DNA from: JAWKWH01 sp963669285
GTDB taxonomy: Bacteria > Pseudomonadota > Alphaproteobacteria > Rhizobiales > Rhizobiaceae
NCBI GenBank assembly: GCA_963669285.2
Contig: CAXXSI010000028.1
Location: 62,001 to 126,000 of the forward strand
DNA length: 64,000 nt
Direction: 5' to 3'
Both the position numbers and the translations under genes were made by a program. The notes under the pieces are model-generated. The model did no database searches, was not told the DNA's origin, and worked only from the letters and a program-made list of their open reading frames with translations. This document shows positions 38,709 through 47,034 of this stretch, piece by piece (the first letter of the stretch is position 1; every line of letters begins with the position of its first letter).

Positions 38709-39267
38709 TCACCCGGTCGACCCCTTCAGTCCCGGATGGCAGATTTCGTTCTTGTTCGAGGTTCCCGACAGGCATTTCTTGAACAGCGGCCCACAGGATT
38801 TCGGGTCTGCCGGTATTCCCGTGCCGGCTTTATGGTAGGAGAGCGCGGCAACCTTGCCGGATTGCATTCTCACGACGGCGATGCACTTGCCTTTCTTTAC
38901 CACCCCGGTACCGACGGGAATTCCGCCGACCACCAGCGGGTCGCCGACTGGTTTGACATTGCCCTTTTTTGTGTAGGTGAGAAATTCCGACGCTCCGGAC
39001 TTGAACACTGCATCTGGTGTGCCGGCGCACAAAAGCAGATTCGATTTTGACAGGCCGATCAGCGTCCTTCTCTTCGCGGTTGTCTTCCTCTTCGCGCCTG
39101 GAAGGCACGAAGCGCTGATGATGTATTTCTTCGCTTTGGGCTTTTTCTTCGACTTCGCTCCGGGGTAGCGCGCACGAACCGACGGCAGCGCAGACGAGCA
39201 GAATGAAAAACACCCCCATGAAGCACCCCGTTTGAGTCCGCATTGCCGTTATCGAAGAGGCAGTCAT
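38709..39267 (-). pseudogene. Exported lysine-rich protein, frameshifted
   Basis: The ATG at 39267 overlaps the preceding stop (ATGA). The first frame gives MTASSITAMRTQTGC followed by a hydrophobic leader (GVFFILLVCAAVGSCA). The second frame, which has no start codon of its own before 39032, runs through a lysine-rich stretch (KSKKKPKAKKYIISASC) into a compact domain: IGLSKSNLLLCAGTPD, FLTYTKKG and PADPKSCGPLFKKCL. A one-base change near 39150-39167 (around CTACCCCGGAGCG) would join them into a ~185-residue secreted protein with several cysteines. Family not recognised. Decay or sequencing error. Confidence 0.65.
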
Positions 39268-39530
39268 TTTCTTTGGCCAAACAATCTGATTGGCCCCGGC
39301 CATTTCTGCACTCTGACTTCGGCGATGGGACAGCGGGTTACGTCCCCCTCGCATTTGAGCTTTTTCCCGCCCCGGTTCACATTGAACGCCAGGTTCTTGC
39401 TGACAGGGGACAGGCGGTGACTGCACCAACTGACTTCGATGGTCTCGGTCGCGGAATTTCCAAAGAGACCGGCTCCCTTTTTGCGGGATTTGGTTGTTTT
39501 GGTTTTGTAGTGTTCGCAGATTGCGGCCAT
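39264..39530 (-). CDS. Hypothetical protein
   Basis: 88 residues from ATG 39530, chosen because GGGGGTGA precedes it; an ATG at 39542 is also in frame. Basic, with cysteines in ICEHY, SWCSH, LKCEG and TRCPI, ending RLFGQRK. No family recognised. Its reality is supported by the 4-bp ATGA overlap with the exported-protein gene that follows, implying a two-gene unit. Confidence 0.55.
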   Translation of the reverse strand: MAAICEHYKTKTTKSRKKGAGLFGNSATETIEVSWCSHRLSPVSKNLAFNVNRGGKKLKCEGDVTRCPIAEVRVQKWPGPIRLFGQRK

Positions 39531-39807
39531 GCTCACCCCCATTGCGTCGCAGCCCGCTTCGCCATGGCGAATCAATATCACAACTCAAAGTAATTTCAAT
39601 TTATGTAGTGCAATCTAATATTGTAATAAGTACATATGCGGTTGCAGACATGACACTTCTCGCGGTGAGCAATGTCGGCACGATGACGTCTCGGTCGTGA
39701 CGACCGACTAAACTGCTTTCCACAGGTTTCATCGGCCCGCGATTTCCATTGGTGCGCCTTCAAGCGTTATCCTCATCGTTGGGACAATGACGTACCGGGG
39801 ACGTCTG

Positions 39808-40575
39808 ATGCGGCGGATCGCACATTTTCTGATGGCACTGTTTGGCACCGTTGTGCTGGCGGCCTGTGCCGGTGCGCCGAAATTCCAGCCGCGCGATTAT
39901 GTCCGCATGGAAAGCCTCTTCTATGCCGTTGAACAGGAACTGTGCCGGGCCATCGCAGAAATCGAGGCTAATGAGAAAACCGCCACAGCGCTGGCTCTTG
40001 CCGGCATTGATCCGCGCCAGCAATATGCCAAGGCCACGGTCGGGTTGCGGCTTGTACGCGTCGTCGGCGCCGACGGCAGGGTCAGCTTCGTCATCCCGGT
40101 CACCGGCGGTACGTTTTCCACTGCCGTGTCCGGATATCTTCGCGGCTCGAAGATCGTCGACACGTCGGTGTCCGTCTACTATCCGTTTTCCGAATTGGAA
40201 TGCGGTAACACGCTGAAGGACCCGCCGCCGGAGATCGCCGGCGGGCTTGGTCTTTGGCAGTGGGTGCTGAACACCACCGTCGCCCTGATCAACGTACGCG
40301 AAACACCGGCGGCCTATTCCTACCAGGTACGCTTCACCATCACGTCGGGAGCCGGCGCCCGGCCGTCATTCGGCATCGTCACCGGATCGTTCACGCCGTT
40401 GGGCGGGTCGTTCGGCGCCGACCTTTCAAACGAACTGAGCCACACGCTCAACATCACCGTACGCGACGTGTCGCTGGATGCCGGCGCTGGCGGCCGCAAG
40501 GCCGTTCCGCCAGATATTCGCGACGAACTCGATCGCGAGGAAAGCCTGACCATCCTGCGGCGTATTCGCGAATAA
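39808..40575 (+). CDS. Hypothetical lipoprotein
   Basis: 255 residues from ATG 39808, with GGGGA six bases upstream; ATG 39787 is the alternative. MRRIAHFLMALFGTVVLAAC ends in a classical lipobox (LAAC), so it should be lipid-anchored in the envelope. The mature part has regular beta segments (ATVGLRLVRVVGADGRVSFVIPVTGGTFSTAVSG; YQVRFTITSGAGARPSFGIVTGSFTPLGG; LSHTLNITVRDV) and a charged helical end. It looks like a trypco2-like or DUF-type exported protein, but I do not recognise the family. It precedes mgtE by 82 bp. Confidence 0.75.
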   Translation: MRRIAHFLMALFGTVVLAACAGAPKFQPRDYVRMESLFYAVEQELCRAIAEIEANEKTATALALAGIDPRQQYAKATVGLRLVRVVGADGRVSFVIPVTGGTFSTAVSGYLRGSKIVDTSVSVYYPFSELECGNTLKDPPPEIAGGLGLWQWVLNTTVALINVRETPAAYSYQVRFTITSGAGARPSFGIVTGSFTPLGGSFGADLSNELSHTLNITVRDVSLDAGAGGRKAVPPDIRDELDREESLTILRRIRE

Positions 40576-40657
40576 TCGCCCGCTAGCGCTTTTCTTTTGA
40601 GTTCCGGCGAGGGGCAGGCTAGACGAAGGCAACCGTTGGCCAACGCGGGACTTCGAT

Positions 40658-42076
40658 ATGAGCGAGAACGAACAACCCGAAATACCCGGTGAGGATCTCG
40701 ATCCCGTCGCTCCGGAATTCTATAACGACGACGGCGCGGTGCTCGGCACCGTGGTTACGCAGGTAACCGACGCGATCGAGACCAATGACGTTGCGACGCT
40801 GACGGAACTGGTTTCGCATCTGCACGAATCCGAACTCGGCGATCTGCTCGAGGCATTGTCGCAAGACCAGCGGCAATCCGTTGTCGTCATGGTCGGAGAT
40901 GCATTCGATTTCACCGCCCTGACCGAGGTGGACGAAGCGATCCGCCTCGATATCGTCTCCAGCCTTCCCAACGAGCAGATCGCCCGCGCGTTCAGCGATC
41001 TGGATTCCGATGATGCCGTTTTCATTCTCGAGGATCTGGACGAGGACGACCAGGAAGACATCCTCTCGAAACTGCCGTTCACCGAACGGATCCGGCTCCG
41101 CCGCTCGCTCGACTATCCCGAGGAAAGCGCCGGCCGGCGCATGCAGACCGAGTTCGTCGCCGTTCCACCGTTTTGGTCGGTCGGGCAGACGATTGACTAC
41201 ATGCGCGAGGACAAGGATCTGCCCGAATCCTTCAGCCAGGTCTTCGTCATCGATGCCACTTTCCACCTGATCGGCGCGATTGATCTCGACCGCATTTTGC
41301 GGACACAGCGTGCGGTGCGCATCGAAGATGTCATGCATGAGAACCGCTACGCCATCCCCGCCGAGCTGGACCAGGAGGAGGCGGCCCAGATCTTCGAGCG
41401 CTACGATCTGTTGTCGGCCGCCGTCGTTGATCAAAACCAGCGTCTCGTCGGCGTGCTGACGATTGATGATGTGGTCGACGTCATCCAGCAGGAGGCCGAA
41501 GAGGACATCATGCGCCTCGGCGGCGTCGGCGACGAAGAGCTTTCCGATGCCGTTTTCGCCACGACGCGATCGCGCATACCCTGGCTGCTGATCAATCTGG
41601 TGACCGCAATCATCGCATCGTGGATCATTGGCCTTTTCGATGCCACGCTGGAACAGATGGTCGCGCTCGCCATCCTGATGCCGATCGTTGCCTCGATGGG
41701 CGGCAATGCCGGCACGCAGACCATGACGGTGGCGGTGCGCGCTTTGGCGACCCGCGATCTGGATATCTATAACGCCGGGCGCATCATTCGGCGTGAGGTG
41801 GTTGTCGGCATTCTCAATGGCGCGGTGTTTGCCGTGCTTATGGGTGTTGTCGCCGCCCTGTGGTTTTCCAACGTGCCGCTTGGCGGGGTGATCGCTGCCG
41901 CCATGATCGTCAATATGCTGGCAGCCGCCATCGCCGGCATATTCATTCCGCTCATTCTGGATCGGGCAGGGCAGGACCCGGCTATCGCCTCGTCCATATT
42001 CGTGACAACCGTAACCGATGTGGTTGGATTCTTTGCCTTCCTCGGTTTGGCCGCCTGGTGGTTCGGGCTGCGGTGA
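40658..42076 (+). CDS. mgtE: Magnesium transporter MgtE
   Basis: 472 residues. Acidic N-terminal MgtE_N domain (LTELVSHLHESELGDLLEALSQDQR... LDEDDQEDILSKLP), the linker DYPEESAGRRMQTEFVAVPPFWSVGQTIDYMR, paired CBS domains (about 150-275), then five transmembrane helices with the pore signature PIVASMGGNAGTQTMTVAVRALA. The Mg2+-sensing acidic residues between the N domain and the CBS pair are present. It is an inner-membrane Mg2+ channel gated by cytoplasmic Mg2+. Only 82 bp precede it, too short for an M-box riboswitch. Confidence 0.97.
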   Translation: MSENEQPEIPGEDLDPVAPEFYNDDGAVLGTVVTQVTDAIETNDVATLTELVSHLHESELGDLLEALSQDQRQSVVVMVGDAFDFTALTEVDEAIRLDIVSSLPNEQIARAFSDLDSDDAVFILEDLDEDDQEDILSKLPFTERIRLRRSLDYPEESAGRRMQTEFVAVPPFWSVGQTIDYMREDKDLPESFSQVFVIDATFHLIGAIDLDRILRTQRAVRIEDVMHENRYAIPAELDQEEAAQIFERYDLLSAAVVDQNQRLVGVLTIDDVVDVIQQEAEEDIMRLGGVGDEELSDAVFATTRSRIPWLLINLVTAIIASWIIGLFDATLEQMVALAILMPIVASMGGNAGTQTMTVAVRALATRDLDIYNAGRIIRREVVVGILNGAVFAVLMGVVAALWFSNVPLGGVIAAAMIVNMLAAAIAGIFIPLILDRAGQDPAIASSIFVTTVTDVVGFFAFLGLAAWWFGLR

Positions 42077-42100
42077 ACGCCGTAGCCTCGTACCGGCAAT

Positions 42101-42120
42101 TGACTTTTACGTAAAAGTCA
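42101..42120. promoter_or_regulatory. LiuR-like operator, perfect 20-bp palindrome
   Basis: TGACTTTTACGTAAAAGTCA is perfectly self-complementary and ends 41 bp before the MerR-family start codon. It resembles the LiuR consensus (TTGAC-n-TTACGTAA-n-GTCAA) of proteobacterial branched-chain catabolism regulons. With the preceding T it could include a -35-like TTGACT at its edge. Autoregulation is inferred. Confidence 0.75.
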
Positions 42121-42160
42121 TGACACTCTTGGCCTGATCAGGAATCGGTGGGCAACATAT

Positions 42161-42547
42161 ATGCGGGAATACTATACCATAACCGAACTCACCCGTGAGT
42201 TTGGCATTTCCACCCGCACACTGCGATTCTACGAGGATGAAGGCCTGATCCAGCCCGTTCGCCGCGGCCGCACTCGGCTATTCCGGCCCTCGGACCGGCA
42301 CCTTGTCCGTCAGATCCTGCGCGGCAAGCGCCTCGGTTTCTCGATTGCCGAAATCCGCGAGATCATCAGCATGTACAAGGCGCCGCCGGACGAGGCGGGG
42401 CAGTTGAAGGCGATCATCGCCGGCATCGAGGAACGGCGCAACGAGCTCAGGCAAAAACGCCGCGATATCGAGGAAACGCTCGGCGAACTCGACCAGGCCG
42501 AAGAGGCCTGCGTCGGCCGGCTGGCCGAACTCGGCGTCAATACCTGA
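42161..42547 (+). CDS. MerR-family regulator, LiuR-like
   Basis: 128 residues. Winged HTH at 1-70: YYTITELTREFGISTRTLRFYEDEGLIQPVRRGRTRLF, then RQILRGKRLGFSIAEIREIISMY. A coiled-coil dimerisation helix follows (about 80-125, ERRNELRQKRRDIEETLGELD). There are no paired metal-binding cysteines (one Cys only). This is the pattern of LiuR/IvuR regulators of leucine/isovalerate catabolism. No liu/ivd genes are in the window, so the gene is a detached regulator or controls remote targets. The palindrome upstream supports autoregulation. Confidence 0.85.
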   Translation: MREYYTITELTREFGISTRTLRFYEDEGLIQPVRRGRTRLFRPSDRHLVRQILRGKRLGFSIAEIREIISMYKAPPDEAGQLKAIIAGIEERRNELRQKRRDIEETLGELDQAEEACVGRLAELGVNT

Positions 42548-42562
42548 GCGTTAGCGCCGCTG

Positions 42563-43039
42563 TCAGATCCAGCGCCGGACTTTCTTTGAATAATCTCGAA
42601 AAGCCTTCCCGAACCGGTGTTCTAGGTGCTTTTCCTCGCGCTCAATGGCCAGTTTGCTCGTTGCATATGCGGCAACAAACGCCGCCGGCAGAAACCATAA
42701 AAGCCCGAAGACGAGGCCTGCGCCGAGCACCAGCATAGTGTTGCCGAGATATATGGGATTGCGGGTAAACGAGTAGGGACCGCCGGAAACCAGGTGGTCG
42801 GTGCGTTTTGTCGGTAACACGGTGGTATTGCCGCGCCGCAGCGCGCGCATGGCGGTGACTTCGATGGCGATTGCACCGGCGATGACGACCACGCCCGCCG
42901 CAAACGCGATTTCCGACAGCGGCGGGGGCAACCATGGCAACGGGTAGACAACGCCGAGAATGATCGCGATCGCTATCGCAACCACGTAAACGATAGGCGG
43001 CCAGGGGATTGCATTTGATCGTTCGGTCCTGTCGTTCAT
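42563..43039 (-). CDS. Isoprenylcysteine carboxyl methyltransferase-like membrane protein
   Basis: 158 residues with three or four helices. The C-terminal half has the ICMT/PEMT signature: the basic LVSGGPYSFTRNPIYLGNTMLVLGAGLVFG, then LAIEREEKHLEHRFGKAFRDYSKKVRRWI, where RNPxY and the ExxL...YxxxxxRW string bind S-adenosylmethionine. In bacteria these methyltransferases act on lipids or small membrane substrates. Converges with the MerR gene (16 bp between ends). Confidence 0.9.
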   Translation of the reverse strand: MNDRTERSNAIPWPPIVYVVAIAIAIILGVVYPLPWLPPPLSEIAFAAGVVVIAGAIAIEVTAMRALRRGNTTVLPTKRTDHLVSGGPYSFTRNPIYLGNTMLVLGAGLVFGLLWFLPAAFVAAYATSKLAIEREEKHLEHRFGKAFRDYSKKVRRWI

Positions 43040-43061
43040 CGCGTTCCGGCTTTATTATCGG

Positions 43062-44045
43062 CTATTGACCGGCCGTGGCTTGGCATTGGCCGGCGATTTT
43101 GGTCAGTTCGCCTTCAAGGGCGTCATCAGAGCGCCCCGTCAACACATCGTCAAGCCTTCCCGCCCGATCAATGCCATCCAGCACGCACGCGCAATAGGCG
43201 CTGCAGTCGATTTCGCTGTTCACGGCAACGCAGTTCTGTTCGCAGGCCCGTATGAAGCCGATCTCCGGTATTGCCGGCGATGCCGGCCAGATTTGCGCGA
43301 ACAGCCACAGGCAGCCGATCAGTACCGGCTGGTGCAACAGGTAAAATGCCAGTCCGTGACGACCGCAAAAGTTGACGGGCGCCGCCAGCTTGGGAGTTCG
43401 AAATGGTGAGATCCGGCCAAATACGCCGTGGTGCAGCATCAGCTGTCCGGCGGCGATGCCGATCAGCACCGCACCCGTCCAGGGAAACACCGGCACGTAA
43501 TCGTTCGACACCGGATCGGCGGGCGCCAGGCCAATCCACCAAAGGGCCGGGTGAGCAAACAATTCGGCGCGCGCAAAATGGGGCGCGGCGATGACGGCGA
43601 AGCCTGCGGCAAGGTTGACGATTGCCGGCAAGCGCAGGAACGCAAGGCCGATCAGGCTGGCAAGGGCGATCTGGTGAAGAATGCCGAAAAAGATGAACCG
43701 GCCCGGCGTTGCATACCAGGTCGCCACCGTGATGAGTGCCGCCGCTGCCGCGATCTGCACGAAACGCTTGCCGAATCCCGCCCAGCGAATGCCTTTGGCG
43801 CTTGCCAACACGAGGCTAATGCCGACAAGCACAAGGAATGTGCTGGCAATCGAGCGGGCAAAGATTTTCCATCCGCCCTGTTGCGAAAGTCCCGGCTCGG
43901 CATAGCCGAAAAACTCCAGATCCCATGTAAAGTGGTAGATCGCCATGGCGACAAGCGCGGCACCGCGTGCGAAATCGATGGCATCGATGCGCGAATGGAC
44001 CGGTGCTGCACGGTCGGAAGGGATATTGGCCTCCTGACCGGTCAT
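43062..44045 (-). CDS. DUF1624 (heparan-alpha-glucosaminide N-acetyltransferase-like) membrane protein with Cys-rich tail
   Basis: 327 residues. The DUF1624 part (about 15-255) has RIDAIDFARGAALVAMAIYHFTWDLEFFGY with the conserved His, followed by about eight helices and a final FYLLHQPVLIGCLWL. Beyond the membrane domain is an unusual ~75-residue tail with four cysteines (RACEQNCVAVNSEIDCSAYCACVLDGID) and an acidic end. Family members are thought to move acetyl or acyl groups across the membrane. The tail may face the periplasm and form disulphides. It ends 22 bp before the ICMT-like gene on the same strand. Confidence 0.88.
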   Translation of the reverse strand: MTGQEANIPSDRAAPVHSRIDAIDFARGAALVAMAIYHFTWDLEFFGYAEPGLSQQGGWKIFARSIASTFLVLVGISLVLASAKGIRWAGFGKRFVQIAAAAALITVATWYATPGRFIFFGILHQIALASLIGLAFLRLPAIVNLAAGFAVIAAPHFARAELFAHPALWWIGLAPADPVSNDYVPVFPWTGAVLIGIAAGQLMLHHGVFGRISPFRTPKLAAPVNFCGRHGLAFYLLHQPVLIGCLWLFAQIWPASPAIPEIGFIRACEQNCVAVNSEIDCSAYCACVLDGIDRAGRLDDVLTGRSDDALEGELTKIAGQCQATAGQ

Positions 44046-44160
44046 CGGCAGCGCGGCTGGGATCGGTCGGTCAGCCTGATTGCAAACGGTTCACGCACAA
44101 GACCGCAATATCGCTACGCGGCCCGCATTTCAACCGTCGCGCTTCCAGTGTGATTTCCCG

Positions 44161-44478
44161 TCAGCTCTGCTCGCCGGCAAGCGCTGCAACATCCTTCCAG
44201 GAATGGCCGCTGGCCATGATGCAGGTCAGCCCCTTTTTCGTGGTCATCAGCACGGTCCAGGTGCCGTCCGTAGAAGCGAAAACCTCAAACGCTTCGGTAC
44301 TCTTCTGGGACAGGCCCACCGCCACGCGGTTTTCCTGGTAGCGCTTTTTCAGCACCTTGATCAGGTCGCCGCGCTTGCCGCACAGCGCCGGTCCGGCAGA
44401 AGCCTTTGCCGGCATGAGCACGAATGCCAGCGCCGCTGCCATCGCCAGGAATATGGATATTTTCAATAGACTGGTCAT
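44161..44478 (-). CDS. Hypothetical exported protein
   Basis: 105 residues from ATG 44478, with GGAG 6 bases upstream. MTSLLKISIFLAMAAALAFVLMPAKASA is a clear signal peptide. The mature ~77 residues contain GPALCGKRGDLIKVLKKRYQENRVAVGLSQKSTEAFEVFASTDGTWTVLMTTKKGLTCIMASG: two cysteines and the LxxxYxExxxAxGL pattern of a small periplasmic family common in Hyphomicrobiales. Function unknown. Spacing from the DUF1624 gene downstream is 115 bp. Confidence 0.78.
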   Translation of the reverse strand: MTSLLKISIFLAMAAALAFVLMPAKASAGPALCGKRGDLIKVLKKRYQENRVAVGLSQKSTEAFEVFASTDGTWTVLMTTKKGLTCIMASGHSWKDVAALAGEQS

Positions 44479-44745
44479 GTTTGCTCCATCTGCGGAACGC
44501 CGCATGTTCTAACGGAGCAATTCGAATTGTTGCCTGTTGCCTATCTCGTCAGAAACCGCTGCATGTCCGCCAAAGTCGTTGCACGCTTCATTTCACAAAC
44601 CGCCGTTCACCTGATCTGACCATGCTGCCCCCAGATGGTTAACCAACTGTAAAACCGCCTAATATGAATGGATGGGGTTGTAGACAAGTTTTCGTGCAAC
44701 ACTATTGTCAAAGGGACGGAAGTTAGACGAGAGGACAGCTTATCC

Positions 44746-45417
44746 ATGCTGAAAACAATCGCCATCATGATCGCCGTTTCCCTGTTCGCCATGCCCGTCG
44801 CCGCCCAAGTGCCACCTTCCGCAACTCAGATCGATCGCTACGATGATCTGTTCAAGGCGGCGCATGATGGCGACCTGGAAGAGGCACGGCGTTTGATTGC
44901 CGGTGGCGCGGACCTTGAGGCCACCGACGGCAATGGTCGCACCGCCATACACATTGCCGCCTTTGCCTCGCACGGGCCGATGATCGCGCTTTTAGCTGAC
45001 GCCGGCGCCGACGTGAACGCGCTGGAAAACGACGCCTATGACGCGGTCACCATCGCCGCGGTGGCCAATGATGTCGCCACGCTTCAGGCCGCGCTTGCGG
45101 CCGGCAACAGCGCCGCCAATATCACCAGCCGCTACGACGGAACGGCGTTGATCGCCGCAGCGCATCTCGGCCATCATGAGGTCGTTCGGGTGCTGATCGA
45201 GGCCGGTGCGCCGCTGGATCATGTCAACAATCTCGGCTGGACGGCGCTGATCGAGGCCGTGGTGCTCGGTGATGGCGGACCGGACCACCAGATGTGCGTC
45301 CAACATCTCTTGGCCGCGGGCGCTGACACCTCGATTGCCGACCGCCAGGGCGCAACGCCGCTGGAACTGGCGCAATCGCGCGGCTACACAAAAATCGCCG
45401 AATTGCTGGGCGGGTAG
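44746..45417 (+). CDS. Exported ankyrin-repeat protein
   Basis: 223 residues from ATG 44746, preceded by GAGAGGAC. The signal peptide MLKTIAIMIAVSLFAMPVAAQ is followed by about five ankyrin repeats: DDLFKAAHDGDLEEARRLIAGGADLEATDGNGRTAIHIAA, MIALLADAGADVNAL, TALIAAAHLGHHEVVRVLIEAGAPLDHVNNLGWTALIEA, CVQHLLAAGADTSIADRQGATPLELA. It is likely a periplasmic protein-protein adaptor. Homologues near catalase genes protect against peroxide, but there is no catalase here. Confidence 0.9.
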   Translation: MLKTIAIMIAVSLFAMPVAAQVPPSATQIDRYDDLFKAAHDGDLEEARRLIAGGADLEATDGNGRTAIHIAAFASHGPMIALLADAGADVNALENDAYDAVTIAAVANDVATLQAALAAGNSAANITSRYDGTALIAAAHLGHHEVVRVLIEAGAPLDHVNNLGWTALIEAVVLGDGGPDHQMCVQHLLAAGADTSIADRQGATPLELAQSRGYTKIAELLGG

Positions 45418-45495
45418 GGCGGCTTGGGCTCACGCGGCAAATTGAGCGCCGCGCACGCCCATGTTAGCCTGTGCCGTCACAGGCAGGAGGACGCC

Positions 45496-45711
45496 ATGCA
45501 CAAGCCAAAGCCGGAGAGTTTTGAGAAATTCTACTACACCAAGGTCGGCCTGGGCGAAGGCTGCGGTTGCGCCGAACGCGTGATCGACGTCTACGAATTC
45601 AACCGTTTGGCCGGCCAGGTTCCGCCCGGAACCCGGCCGAACGGTTTCGGTTTTATCCCATTCTTCCGCCGCATCGCGCGCAAGCTCGGCCTTTCGGCCA
45701 GGCGTGATTGA
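45496..45711 (+). CDS. Small conserved-looking hypothetical protein
   Basis: 71 residues from ATG 45496, with an excellent CAGGAGG site. Contains GLGEGCGCAERVIDVYEFNRLAGQVPPGTRPNGFGF and a basic end (RRIARKLGLSARRD). A CxC motif is visible, but no signal or membrane segment. No family recognised. Same strand as the ankyrin gene, 78 bp downstream. Confidence 0.65.
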   Translation: MHKPKPESFEKFYYTKVGLGEGCGCAERVIDVYEFNRLAGQVPPGTRPNGFGFIPFFRRIARKLGLSARRD

Positions 45712-45720
45712 GCCTGATCG

Positions 45721-46191
45721 CTATCTGGCCCGTGCGACCGCTTGTTTGCCGGCCTCGGCTAAGATTTTGGGCTCGTAAAGCTTCAATCCCAGCTTGCCGT
45801 AATTAACGCGCAGATAGCCGTCTCTTCCGCGCGTAACCGCATGGCGGTACTTTTTCAGTTTGCGCACGTCTTGCGCCAACACGCCGACGAAGTTGCGGCT
45901 GTCGCCGCGATACTGGAAACTGTAAAGTTTCAGGCCGTTGTCGAGCGTCTTGACGTGCCTGACATTCTTCTTCAGCCGCCGGTCCGATGGTATCGAATAC
46001 CAATAAAGCGAGCCGCCACCGGCGGCCACGGCGATCAGAACACCGGCGGCGACGATCGAGACGAACAGGCAGAAATCGGGCTGCAACAGGCAATAGCTGC
46101 GCAACTGGCGATAAAACGCGCAGCTTGCCAGGCTGATCGACAATAATGCGATGATGGACAGTTTGATGCCACGTCTAGCAATTTGGGTCAT
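45721..46191 (-). CDS. Membrane-anchored protein with S74 chaperone-like (tail-spike) domain
   Basis: 156 residues from ATG 46191, with GGGAGGGC upstream. An N-terminal leader (KLSIIALLSISLASC, lipobox-like) and a second hydrophobic segment (VSIVAAGVLIAVAAGGGSLYWY) are followed by SDRRLKKNVRHVKTLDNGLKLYSFQYRGDSRNFVGVLAQDVRKL. That is the start of the intramolecular chaperone (peptidase S74) domain. SDRRLKKNI and VGVxAQDV are its trademarks. Normally it ends large fibre proteins; here it is a stand-alone anchored form, which occurs in alphaproteobacteria. Role unknown. Confidence 0.78.
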   Translation of the reverse strand: MTQIARRGIKLSIIALLSISLASCAFYRQLRSYCLLQPDFCLFVSIVAAGVLIAVAAGGGSLYWYSIPSDRRLKKNVRHVKTLDNGLKLYSFQYRGDSRNFVGVLAQDVRKLKKYRHAVTRGRDGYLRVNYGKLGLKLYEPKILAEAGKQAVARAR

Positions 46192-46362
46192 GGAAGCCCT
46201 CCCGTGTTTGCCGGGACAACCTGCCAACCCCTGCCGGCAAGCGGCCGACTCGTCCATATTAGCAAATAAATGTGAAATTCGGAAAATCGACCCACCGAAC
46301 AAGCGCTGTCGGCTGCCGACGGTGTGCCAGCAGAGTCAACAACGGCGCTGCAATCTCGACGA

Positions 46363-46809
46363 TCAGGCCTGAACGGTCTCCGGTCCTTCGCCGCCCAGAT
46401 GTGTCGCGGCAAACCCGATCACCAGACCGATCAACGCACCTTCAAGCACGAACCAGAATGGCGAAGTGATCGCGCCACCGGTTCCCAGCATGGCGGTCAT
46501 CATCGACTGAAACTGGTCGTAGACGAACAGTGTCAGCACGAAATTCATCCACCCGCCAAGCAACGGTGCCCGTACCCACCACGGGAATGGGATTTTCAGC
46601 ACCGGATGCGACGTAAATACACCGAACACGCCGATGATCGCGCCAAGCGTCGTATACCACAACAGGATGCCCCATCTGAGCATCCAACTCGCTTCGGGCG
46701 CAAACAGCGGCAGTGTGATCATGCCGGCAAGGCCGATAGCGAAGCCAGTAAGTTTGCCGATACCGATGCGTAGCGTCAGCGACGGTTTGGTCAGGATGCG
46801 CTGTTCCAT
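46363..46809 (-). CDS. Hypothetical membrane protein
   Basis: 148 residues from ATG 46809, with AGGGAG 8 bases upstream; ATG 46842 is in frame but lacks a site. About four helices: GKLTGFAIGLAGMITLPLFA, MLRWGILLWYTTLGAIIGVFGVF, WVRAPLLGGWMNFVLTLFVYDQF and SPFWFVLEGALIGLVIGFAATHLGG. The glycine-rich helices resemble small inner-membrane proteins of unknown function; no family named. Monocistronic. Confidence 0.7.
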   Translation of the reverse strand: MEQRILTKPSLTLRIGIGKLTGFAIGLAGMITLPLFAPEASWMLRWGILLWYTTLGAIIGVFGVFTSHPVLKIPFPWWVRAPLLGGWMNFVLTLFVYDQFQSMMTAMLGTGGAITSPFWFVLEGALIGLVIGFAATHLGGEGPETVQA

Positions 46810-47034
46810 GACATGGCTCCCTAACAATTGATTGTCTGCCATATATGGGGTTTGGGGTACGATTTTGCCAGTTAGCGAGCGCGCAATCGGTCACTGCCAA
46901 GTGCGACCCGGAGACATCGAACAATCCCGTTTCCCGCCGCTGTCACATCAATCTGAGCAAGAGTTGAACGCCCGAGCAATTGTTGCCGCGACGCTGCAAT
47001 GCTAGGGGACGGCAATCCACGGGAGCTGATGATC

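Noticed and set aside
40576..40657. M-box or other Mg2+ riboswitch before mgtE
   Set aside because: Only 82 bp separate mgtE from the preceding stop, too short for the known motif, and no paired elements stand out.
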